DNA from: Hippopus hippopus
Lineage: Eukaryota; Mollusca; Bivalvia; Cardiida; Cardiidae
Direction of reading: 5' to 3'
DNA length: 64,000 nucleotides
NCBI GenBank assembly: GCA_946811185.2
Contig: OX328105.1
Location: forward strand, 53,196,845 to 53,260,844
A program made the position numbers and the translations under genes. Position 1 is the stretch's first letter; each line of letters begins with the position of its first letter. Below are positions 43,182-51,735 of the stretch, one piece after another. Below the pieces are notes generated by a model. That model worked only from the letters and a program-made list of their open reading frames with translations. It did no database searches and was not told where the DNA came from.

Positions 43182-44477
43182 ATGGACATTTTAAAAATCA
43201 CCGAACCAATTTTAAAAGATGATAGCATTGATGAGTATGAACACCATGAGTATGAACCGATCACAGGTGCTAATCTCAACAACTCAGGAGGAGATATTAG
43301 AATTAGTATCGAAACCCAAGATATTTTTACTCATCCTAGTGAGAGTTATTTACTTATTGAAGGACAATTAGTAAAGAATGCTGATGGAACTCCTTATATT
43401 ATAGGCACAGACAACACTAATATTGCTTTAAGAAACAACGCCTTGATGTACCTGTTTAAAAATATTAGATATCAACTTTCAGGTATGGAGATTGAATCCA
43501 TAACAAATCCTGGCCAGGCTACTACAATGCTTGGGTTGTTAAAATATCCAGATGATTTTTCTAAATCACAAGGGTTAAACCAATTATGGTATAAGGATAC
43601 AACAATCAATGCAGACGATCAAAATAGCGGATGGGAAATAAGAAGACAATACATCATTAATAATACAATTGATCCAGTAGGTTCATTTAGTTTTAGAGTT
43701 CCTTTAAAACATATATTTGGTTTTTGTGAGGACTATAATAAAATATTGTATGGAATGAAGCTAACTCTCACCTTAACAAGAAGTAATGATAATGATGCAA
43801 TCTTTCGAATCAATGCTGCTCCTGAAGGTAGAATTAGATTAGATAAGATATCATGGTTTATGCCACATGTGTTACCTGCTGATGAAGAGAAGATGGAACT
43901 TTATAAAATTATCGAGAAAAAAGAAAAAATACCAGTTGGATATAGAATGATACAGTGTGACTCTATCGCAGTTCCTCAGACAACATCATTTACCTGGAGA
44001 CTTTCTGTTAAATCATCTCCTGAGGTACCACGTTTTATCGTTGTCGGCTTTCAAACTAATAAAAGTAATAACCAAAGACAAAATGCATCTGTATTTAACA
44101 ATGTAAATGTTAAAAATATTTATGTTATGTTAAATGCTACTCGATACCCTGCGGTTGACTACAATCTTTCATTTGCTAAACAGCAATTTAGTAGAGCGTA
44201 TGGGGACACCGCATTATTTAGATCTAAGTTTTATAACATGAATGAGTTGGTGTCAAGCCCTAATATTTCTCCCTCAGATTATAGAACCTTATATCCTTTG
44301 TTTTTGTTTGAGGTTTCTAAACAGAGTGAAAGATTAAAATATTCTGTTACTGATATTCAAATTAAGGCAAATTTTACTTAAAATGTGAATGCGAACACAG
44401 AAGCATATGCTGTTATTATTAGTGACAGCTTAATTAACTTCCAGTCTGATGGAAATAAAATGAGTGTAGTGTATTAA
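43182..44477 (+). CDS. MCP: Major capsid protein, double jelly-roll, nonsense near C-terminus
   Basis: The 399-residue frame 43182-44381 has the features of Polinton major capsid proteins: NLNNSGGDIRISIETQD, YLLIEGQLV, YLFKNIRYQLSGMEIESI, a central KISWFMPHVLP segment, SFTWRLSVKSSPEVPRFIVV, and NARYP/DYN-type strands near the end. A TAA at 44379-44381 interrupts it, but 31 further sense codons continue in the same frame to TAA at 44475-44477. They contain ANTEAYAVIISDSLINF, a typical MCP C-terminus, so the early stop is a mutation. It would form the pseudo-hexameric capsid shell. The start is preceded by TTATTATAAA. Confidence 0.88.
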
Positions 44478-44498
44478 GATATTTTTTCCTATATAAAA

Positions 44499-44850
44499 AT
44501 GATAAAGATTACAGATTTAAAAAAAAATTCTTAAAGAAAATAATATAAATTTCTGCTCATACTGGGATAAAAAGCGATTAGTTGAGTTGGTGAAAGAACA
44601 TGGATTGTTACGAGAGGAGGAGTCGCTTAAGTTACCTAAAAAAGAAAGAAGTAAAGACCCTAAGTTTGATAGATTAAAGACTATTATGCATAATCCTAAG
44701 AAAGTTAGTTTAGAGGATGTTGAAACTGGCGAAATAAAAACCTTTCCATCAATTTATAAGGCAGGTAAATTTATAGATCGCTGCCCACAAACGATTGAGA
44801 ATTGGAATGGGAGAACTTGGAATAATAAATATAAAATTAACATTCAGTAA
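44499..44850 (+). pseudogene. SAP/NUMOD-like DNA-binding protein, frameshifted
   Basis: The ATG at 44499 (after TATATAAAA) opens MIKITDLKK and reaches an A9 run (44519-44527), after which the frame stops. In another frame the sequence continues with ENNINFCSYWDKKRLVELVK (SAP-like helix-extended-helix). From about 44587 it reaches KVSLEDVETGEIKTFPSIYK and IENWNGRTWNNKYKI, which resembles NUMOD-type modules of homing endonucleases. Both modules bind DNA in known families. A one-base insertion in the A run explains the break. The end is followed by a hairpin. Confidence 0.5.
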
Positions 44851-44883
44851 TTTTATTATGACAATGACGAAGTCGTAATAAAA
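44851..44883. terminator. A/T hairpin after the SAP-like gene
   Basis: TTTTATTATGAC (44851-44862) pairs with GTCGTAATAAAA (44872-44883), 11 of 12 as Watson-Crick pairs, beginning at the stop codon of the preceding gene and followed by a T-run. A 3'-end signal is inferred. Confidence 0.45.
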
Positions 44884-44934
44884 TTTTTTGAAACAAAAAA
44901 AAATTTAACTTAAGTTTTTATTATATATATATAA

Positions 44935-45553
44935 CTAGAGGCGCTTGAGCGCCTGTATCGCTCCACAGGCCTGATATTTCTATAATGACGAAAGGAAGTT
45001 TTTAACAATTATCATTCAATCCTGCATTTTAGCTCACTGAAGAAACAATTTGGTAGACAACCACCATAGGAACTTACCTGCAAAACAACAGTGAAATCCA
45101 ATGAATAGTTTTAGAGAAGAAATTTTTCAAAGATTTTACTTTATACCATTAAAGGAAAATGAGTCTCCCATAAAAGCCATGTTTTTTGACAGATCTTTTT
45201 TTTTTAAGGAATTCTGTAAACCTGTATCTAAGGAACATTCCTGCAAAATAATAATGCTATCCAAATAGCGGTTTGGGAGGAGAAGATTTTTAAAGGTTTT
45301 TTACTTTGGTTGCCATGGCAACCAGAATTCTTCATGGAACACAATTATTTGAAGGAATTTGAAAGAGGACCACCAAAGGAACATTCCTGTGAAATTTGGT
45401 AAAAATCCAGTCAATAGTTTCTGAGGAGAAGTTTTTTAAAGAAAAAGTTTACGGACACACGCATGGACGAACGGACGAACGAACGGACGGACGGACGCAC
45501 GACGGACACAACGCCATGACAATAGCTCGCTGGCCTTCGGCCAGTGGAGCTAA
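44935..45553 (+). mobile_element. Family 2 element nested before the polymerase gene
   Basis: A full 619-bp copy (CTAGAGGCGC ... GTGGAGCTAA) is closely similar to 11123-11743 and 51128-51735. On its left is TTATTATATATATATAA and on its right AAATGAG, the polymerase start. It therefore separates the A/T start motif from the ATG. Confidence 0.8.
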
Positions 45554-45726
45554 AAATGAGTTTCCTAAATAGATTTACGAGTGCAGCTAGACGAGCTGCG
45601 TCTAATGTTTAGTCTGGAGCAAGACGACTAGCCGCAGCTGTCGTTCCGGAATCTATACAAAGAAGAGTAACTGATTTTAGTAACTGGCTAACTGGTAATG
45701 TAGAGCCGGCACAAATATCCCAAGTT

Positions 45727-48700
45727 TTGAATGAAGTTGCTGAACGTGTTAGAGAAAATATAGAACCGTTTGAGATTAGAGAGGATCCATCCGCATTTAG
45801 AGGGTATTCTAGGCAGCATGTTATAGAGGGTAGAGAAAATTATAACCAACAAAGATTTTTCAGAGAAACGCGGATGCTTCTTATAAATATTCTTCGAAAT
45901 AATTTACGAACAAAGGTAAAACTTGTACTTAAGTGTACCTTAATAAAGCCGACAGATCCTAACCGAGCTCCTGTCGAAGTTGCCTTTCATAGTAAACAAC
46001 ATCTAAATTTAAACAGGGGAGAAATAGAGGATTTGCTGGATAGAATGATAGATGAAGTTTTAGAAAAATTAGCTAAGTTTCAAAGAGAAGGTAGTGGTTG
46101 GGCATTTGAACGTATAGTGCAAGTAGAACTACATACAGCTCCTTATGATCCTTTAAGAGCTAATGGTTGGTTACCTTTGCCAAAGTGGATTGCTAACAAA
46201 AAAGCAGTTATCAATATGCAAAATAAAGATGACAAATGCTTTTTATGGTGTGTTTTAAGAGCATTAAATCCAAAAGACAACCATCCAGAAAGAGTTGACA
46301 AGGCTTTACAAGCAAAGGAAAGTAGCGTAAACATGGATGGAATAGAGTATCCTGTTTCGTTTAAGGGTATCGGTAAGTTTGAAAAACAAAATCTTGAAAT
46401 TAGTGTGAACATGTATGGGTATCGTAATGATTGTAAATTTTATACTTTAAGAATTACAGAAAAATATAATAAAAATAATAAACATATTAACCTTCTTCTT
46501 ATTGAAGATGGAAAAAATATGCACTATACCCTCATAAAAAACTTTAATGGTTTGATGAGAACCCAAGTAGGTAATAATAGTGGTATAGAATATTGCAGAC
46601 GATGTTTGAATCATTTTGGTAATACAGAACTTTTGGAAAAACATGAACGATACTGTAATGAACACGAGTCTATTACTTTAGAGATGTTAGAACCAGGTAC
46701 CATGTTAGATTTTGAAAACTATGTTAGAAAACTTGTGATTCCCTTTGTTGTATACGCTGATTTTGAAAGTGTTTTGAAAGCAATACACACATGCCAACCA
46801 AACCCAGAAAAAAGTTATACTATACAACGTCAAAAGCATGTACCTTGTAGTTTTTCTTATATTATAAAATGCTTTGACGATGCTGTGTGTGCTCCTATTA
46901 AAAGAAGTTATGTTGGAGAAAATGCTGAGGAAGTTTTTATAAACCAGTTAAAAGATGATATACAAAAAATTCATCAACAATATCACCAAAAACCAAAGCC
47001 TATTGAAATTACAATAGAGGAGGAAATAAAACATAAACAACAAACACACTGTTGGATTTGTGGTAATAAGTTTACAAAAGATAATATTAGAGTAAAAGAT
47101 CATTGCCATTTTACAGGTAAATATAGAGGTGCCGCACACAGTAAATGCAATCTAAAAGCTAGAAATCCTAACTTCACACCTGTATACCTTCATAATCTTA
47201 GTGGATATGACGCTCATCTTTTTATTAAATGTCTTGGTAAATCTGAAGGGAAGATTGATTGTATTCCAAATAATGAAGAGAAATATATTAGTTTTAGTAA
47301 AGACATTTGGGTTGGAGAAAATATAAACCATAAAATTAGATTTCTTGATAGCTTTAAGTTTATGAGTTCTAGTTTGGATAAACTTTCAAGCAACTTAGAG
47401 GAAAGCCAATTAAAAATTTTATCAAAATATTTCACTAAAGAACAACTACCGTTAGTTAGCAGAAAAGGAGTCTTTCCTTATGAGTACCTAGATTCATTTG
47501 ATAAACTTAAAGAAGAGAAATTACCACCCAAAGAAGCATTTTACTCAAGTTTAAACAAAGAAGGAATTACGGATGAAGATTATGCTCATGCACAAAAGGT
47601 TTGGAAAGCTTTTAATATGAAAACATTTACGGATTACTTAGAACTTTACAACAGAATAGATGTATTGCTTTTAGCGGATGTTTTCGAAAACTTTAGAGAT
47701 GTTTGTCGTGAAAACTATGACTTAGATCCTAGTTGGTATTATACAACTCCCGGTTTAGCTTGGGATGCTGCATTAAAAATAACGAGAGTAAACCTAGAGC
47801 TTTTATCTGATGTTGATATGCTTTTAATGTTTGAAAAGGGTATCAAAGGTGTTAGCATGTGTAGTAAAAGACACGCAAAAGCAAATAATGAGGATATGGG
47901 CGAATTATATGATCCTAGTAAACCATCAAAATATTTATTATATATAGATGCAAACAGCCTATACCCTTGGGCAATGAGTCGCCCTCTTCCTACACATGGT
48001 TTTAAATGGATGACGGATAAAGAATTAGAAATTTGGCAAAAAATACCGTGTATATTAGAAGTAGATTTAGAATATCCTAAAGAGTTGCATGATTTACACA
48101 ATGACTTTCCTTTAGCACCTGAACGTTTAAAGATAGAAAAAGTAGAAAAACTTATTCCAAACTTAAATAATAAAAAGAATTATATTATTCATCATGAAGC
48201 TTTAAAAACATATGTTGATTTAGGTTTAAAGATTACTAAAATACATCGACGAATTAAGTTTGAGGAAAGCCCATGGCTTAAATCATATATTGATACAAAC
48301 ATTGAACTAAGAAAAGCAGCTAAAAATAATTTTGAGAAAGATTTTTTTAAGTTGATGAACAATTCAGTCTTTGGTAAGACTATGGAAAACCTGAGAAATA
48401 GAGTAACGATACACTTGGTTTCTAGTAGGGAGCGTTATAGGAAATTGGTAGCAAAACCAAACTATAACCACACAACAATATTCGATGAAAACCTAGTAGC
48501 GGTACACATGAAAAACACTATTTTAAAATATAATAAACCTATTTACTCAGGATTAAGTATCTTAGACATTAGTAAAACGCATATGCAAAAAACTTATTAT
48601 AACTACCTTAAAGCTAAGTATGGTGAAAAGGTTAGAATGTGTTATACTGATACAGATAGTTTTATCCTTGAAATAGAAACTAAAAATTTGTACAAAGATA

Positions 48701-49122
48701 TGGAAAAAGATGTGTTTGAAATGTTTGATACAAGCAATTACCCTAAAGATCATTTCTTAAAAAATGATTGTAATGCGAGAGTAGTTGGAAAGTTTAAAGA
48801 TGAGTTAGGTGGTAAGATTATGATTGAGTTTGTTGGTTTAGGAGCAAAAATGTATGCTTATAAAACTTTAGATGGTGAGGAAGACAAAAGATGTAAAGGT
48901 GTTAAAAAAGCAGTTATCAAGAAAGAGATAAATTTTGATAATTACAAAGAGTGTTTGCTTACAGAAAAGGATCAGTATAGAAAGATGACTGTTTTAAGAA
49001 GTAGGGGTCATAATATGCATACTGAAGAGTTAAACAAAAAAGCGTTAGGATCAAGTGATGATAAAAGGTGTGGTTTGGAAAACAAGATTGACACATTAGC
49101 TTGGGGGCATTATAAAATATAA
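45727..49122 (+). CDS. pPolB: Protein-primed family B DNA polymerase
   Basis: The 1131-codon open frame has these landmarks. An N-terminal protease-like region contains KCFLWCVLRAL (~170-180) and MHYTLI (~265). A zinc finger is at ~290-310 and an endonuclease-VII-like zinc module at ~442-474 (HCWICG, DHCHFTGKYRG). Exonuclease motifs follow: ExoI YADFES (D345, E347), ExoII NLSGYDAHLF (D495) and ExoIII YNRID (D645). Polymerase motifs are A DANSLYP (D741), B KLMNNSVFGKT (~876-885) and C YTDTDS (D975, D977). All catalytic residues are present. In-frame codons extend upstream to an ATG at 45556, but TAG at 45610-45612 interrupts them, so the true N-terminus is probably broken and translation could only restart downstream. 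It replicates the element from a terminal protein primer. Confidence 0.93.
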   Translation: MNEVAERVRENIEPFEIREDPSAFRGYSRQHVIEGRENYNQQRFFRETRMLLINILRNNLRTKVKLVLKCTLIKPTDPNRAPVEVAFHSKQHLNLNRGEIEDLLDRMIDEVLEKLAKFQREGSGWAFERIVQVELHTAPYDPLRANGWLPLPKWIANKKAVINMQNKDDKCFLWCVLRALNPKDNHPERVDKALQAKESSVNMDGIEYPVSFKGIGKFEKQNLEISVNMYGYRNDCKFYTLRITEKYNKNNKHINLLLIEDGKNMHYTLIKNFNGLMRTQVGNNSGIEYCRRCLNHFGNTELLEKHERYCNEHESITLEMLEPGTMLDFENYVRKLVIPFVVYADFESVLKAIHTCQPNPEKSYTIQRQKHVPCSFSYIIKCFDDAVCAPIKRSYVGENAEEVFINQLKDDIQKIHQQYHQKPKPIEITIEEEIKHKQQTHCWICGNKFTKDNIRVKDHCHFTGKYRGAAHSKCNLKARNPNFTPVYLHNLSGYDAHLFIKCLGKSEGKIDCIPNNEEKYISFSKDIWVGENINHKIRFLDSFKFMSSSLDKLSSNLEESQLKILSKYFTKEQLPLVSRKGVFPYEYLDSFDKLKEEKLPPKEAFYSSLNKEGITDEDYAHAQKVWKAFNMKTFTDYLELYNRIDVLLLADVFENFRDVCRENYDLDPSWYYTTPGLAWDAALKITRVNLELLSDVDMLLMFEKGIKGVSMCSKRHAKANNEDMGELYDPSKPSKYLLYIDANSLYPWAMSRPLPTHGFKWMTDKELEIWQKIPCILEVDLEYPKELHDLHNDFPLAPERLKIEKVEKLIPNLNNKKNYIIHHEALKTYVDLGLKITKIHRRIKFEESPWLKSYIDTNIELRKAAKNNFEKDFFKLMNNSVFGKTMENLRNRVTIHLVSSRERYRKLVAKPNYNHTTIFDENLVAVHMKNTILKYNKPIYSGLSILDISKTHMQKTYYNYLKAKYGEKVRMCYTDTDSFILEIETKNLYKDMEKDVFEMFDTSNYPKDHFLKNDCNARVVGKFKDELGGKIMIEFVGLGAKMYAYKTLDGEEDKRCKGVKKAVIKKEINFDNYKECLLTEKDQYRKMTVLRSRGHNMHTEELNKKALGSSDDKRCGLENKIDTLAWGHYKI

Positions 49123-49150
49123 CTTTGTTTATTATAAAAGTTATATTTTA
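49113..49150. terminator. Shared hairpin of convergent genes
   Basis: Perfect 14-bp arms (TAAAATATAACTTT at 49113-49126, complement at 49137-49150) with a 10-nt loop. The polymerase stop (49120-49122) lies in the left arm and the stop of the opposing RING gene (49141-49143) in the right arm. It is probably a bidirectional 3'-end signal. Confidence 0.55.
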
Positions 49151-49893
49151 CGTTTAATGGTACTTTCTGTTTTACAAATTGGACATTTCCTTTTTTCAGA
49201 ATTTAAATGGTGACATTTCTCACATATACATATATGACCACAATTACAAAACAATATATTTGGATTGGATTGGATTTAAGGCAAATAACACAATTTTCTT
49301 CTCAAAAAGTATCTATATCTTCTTCTATACTTTCATTATCTGAAACAGCTTCTTCATCACTTTGTCTATGAAATACAAAAGGATCTAACCTTGTAGGATG
49401 TCTCTCTCCTATTGGTGTTTCTCCTGGGGGTAGCGTTTTCTTGTAAAAAATTACACTTGGTATAAAATCATCTTCAGATTCATACCCTTCAGTTATATAT
49501 CTACGTAGCCTTTCTCCTGCAATATTTCTATAGCCATTATCTATTTCCATATATTGATCAAATTTGTGTAGAATATTTTGGAAATATTCACCTCTTCCAT
49601 TTAGTATCAATAAAGGAATATCTATTTGATAGAAATGATGAGGGCGTCTTGCAGCCTCACTTCTACAACCAACAAAAAAAAGCAATACTACATTCTTCAT
49701 CACCTATTTCTTTCACAAACTCACTGTAATAATACCATTCACTTCGTATATCTTTAAATACTTGTAAATGATTTTTGTAATTAGAATTGAGATACATTAT
49801 TTCTCTACTAAAACCATTGTCTGTTACAATTTTACTACGAAAATGACGTACTTTGTTTTCTAAAATTCTTGTTAAATCTGTGTTTTCATTCAT
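49141..49893 (-). pseudogene. RING-finger protein gene, several breaks
   Basis: The first frame (49893 to about 49681, MNENTDLTRILENKVRHF...) breaks at a T8 run (about 49674-49681) and continues as the 133-residue frame to TGA at 49302-49304. Directly after that stop the frame encodes CVICLKSNP. A 5-bp tandem repeat (ATCCA units at about 49262-49276) then shifts the frame, and FCNCGHICICEKC ... KCPICK follows to TAA at 49141. The cysteine/histidine order matches a C3HC4 RING of the IAP/E3-ligase type at the C-terminus. Ubiquitin-ligase activity is what such domains usually provide; the target is unknown. It reads inward from the right terminal repeat. Confidence 0.65.
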
Positions 49894-50024
49894 TTTAAAT
49901 ATTACAATGTTTTTTTAAACTTTTTTTAAACTTTTTTTTGAAATTTAAATTTTTTTTTTTTTTTAATTTTTTTGAATTTTTTTTTTTTTTTAATTTTTTT
50001 TTTTAATTTTTTTTTTTTTTTTAA

Positions 50025-50245
50025 ATAAAATTTTTTTTTAGAAAATTTTTTCACCCAGACTGGCTTCGAGCGTCTAAACAGCTAACACATTGCACAACTT
50101 CAGCCTTTCAGTCGACTGCTGGGTTAATTTTAGATTAAAAAATTTTGAAATTTTCAAATTTCGATAAATTTTTTTCGCCTTTTTTTTATTTTTTAAGTTT
50201 TTTTTTTTTTAATTTTGGCCCAGATAGGGTATTTTACTAACTACT
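50025..50245 (-). repeat. Polinton terminal inverted repeat, right
   Basis: Reverse complement of 32586-32804, ending ...ACTAACTACT. Inward of it is a T-rich low-complexity tract (49914-50024) that separates it from the RING gene start. Confidence 0.92.
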
Positions 50246-50251
50246 CAAATG
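50246..50251. repeat. Polinton target-site duplication, right
   Basis: CAAATG immediately follows the right terminus and equals 32580-32585. Confidence 0.93.
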
Positions 50252-50890
50252 AACACCATTTTGATTGAAGGGAGAGTACTCATGACAAAGTTAGGATTGT
50301 TTGTGTATTGGTGGTCTCCCTTTGATCATTAGGAGGAGTCAGGAGTAATGTCCCTTGACAGAATTTCGCATGGTGGATAGAGAGAGAAACCATATGAATA
50401 TATTGAATAAAATTAAGTTTGTACCTGAAAACTATGATTTTGAAATATCTTTGGCTGTTAACATTTAATTCCCAACATAACAATCAATTATTTCGATCTA
50501 TAAATATTCATTCCCAATCAAATGGAGTAGCGTGCAATCATGGGATGAACAAGCCATGGGACGAACTGGTTTTGGAATGAAAAAGCCCAGGACCAAGCGA
50601 TCGGTAGACAAATTTTGTATCATTGCGCCAATAGAAGGCTATGAGCGAGTGAAGCTATTTTCAATCAAAAATTAGTATTTCCAAGATCGATGGCCTCACC
50701 CAGTGTATTTTAACTTGCCATTTCCAATTACATATCTGAGTGCTACCGAAAAACTCATTTGCCTGAGAAAAACTGAGTTTAATTGGGTTTATTTCATTCG
50801 GCTTTGCACAAAATACAATGCATGGTCTTCAAAATTCAATATTGAACTCATAGTGGTATTGTCTTTGACAAATACCACAAAAACCAGAAT
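50252..50890 (+). repeat. Right part of the repeat split by the Polinton
   Basis: It matches the minus strand of about 18865-19520. The left part is at about 32458-32579. The frame at 50703-50945 is the counterpart of the one at 18726-19049 and shows no conserved domain. After about 50890 the homology ends, and a P2 fragment follows to about 51040. Confidence 0.75.
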
Positions 50891-51127
50891 AATATTACTT
50901 GAAACTTACTTTTCGGAGAAAGATATCTCTTTCTCAGAAGTGTAGCTCCTAGAACAAATTGAACGTTCTGTGCAGTCTGATCTTGATCTACACTGTCCAC
51001 AAAAGGTCAGGAAGTCACTCTTAGCAGCTTAAGAATTAATAGCCAGAGCATCAGCTGTGATACGCATAGGTAAGCACTCAATATGACTTATGTTTGCTGG
51101 GTTTTTTTGCTAAACACCAAGCAAAAA

Positions 51128-51735
51128 CTAGAGGCGCTTGAGCGCCTGTATCGCTCCACAGGCCTGATATTTCTATAATGGCGAAAGGAAGTTTTTAACA
51201 ATTATCATTCAATCCTGCATTTTAGCTCACTGAAGAAACAATTTGGTAGACAACCACCATAGGAACTTACCTGCAAAACAACAATGAAATCCAATGAATA
51301 GTTTTAGAGAAGAAATTTTTCAAAGATTTTACTTTATACCATAAAAGGAAAATGAGTCTCCCATAAAAGCCATGTTTTTTGACAGATCATTTTTTTTTTA
51401 AGGAATTCTGTAAACCTGTATCTAAGGAACATTCCTGCAAAATAATAATGCTATCCAAATAGCGGTTTGGGAGGAGAAGATTTTTAAAGGTTTTTTAATT
51501 TGGTTGCCATGGCAACCAGAATTCTTCATGGAACACAATTATTTGAAGGAATTTGAAAGAGGACCGCCAAAGGAACATTCCTGTGAAATTTGGTAAAAAT
51601 CCAGTCAATAGTTTCTGTGGAGAAGTTTTTTAAAGAAAAAGTTTACGGACGCACGCACGGACGAACGGACGAACGGACGCACGCCAGACACAACGCCATG
51701 ACAATAGCTCGCTGGCCTTCGGCCAGTGGAGCTAA
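51128..51735 (+). mobile_element. Family 2 non-autonomous element, copy 3
   Basis: Same ends as the copies at 11123 and 44935, 608 bp, with a shorter GGACGAACG microsatellite before the 3' hairpin. It lies 0.9 kb outside the Polinton. Confidence 0.78.

Larger units (their letters stand above)
32586..50245. mobile_element. Complete Polinton/Maverick DNA transposon
   Basis: The 17,660-bp element has AG...CT ends, inverted repeats of about 220 bp and a 6-bp CAAATG duplication on both sides, the standard Polinton signature. It encodes protein-primed DNA polymerase B, integrase, adenain-like protease, packaging ATPase, minor and major capsid proteins and accessory virion candidates, so it is the integrated form of a virus-like transposon. 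Genes on the left third run leftwards (integrase, protease, fibre), the middle runs rightwards from the ATPase to the polymerase, and a RING-type gene reads back from the right end. Two nested transposons and roughly ten coding lesions suggest an inactive copy. It contains no P1, P2 or SINE sequence, unlike both flanks. Confidence 0.95.

Noticed and set aside
46143..48753. Minus-strand frames inside the polymerase gene
   Set aside because: They are shadows of the 1131-codon polymerase frame and have no recognisable content.
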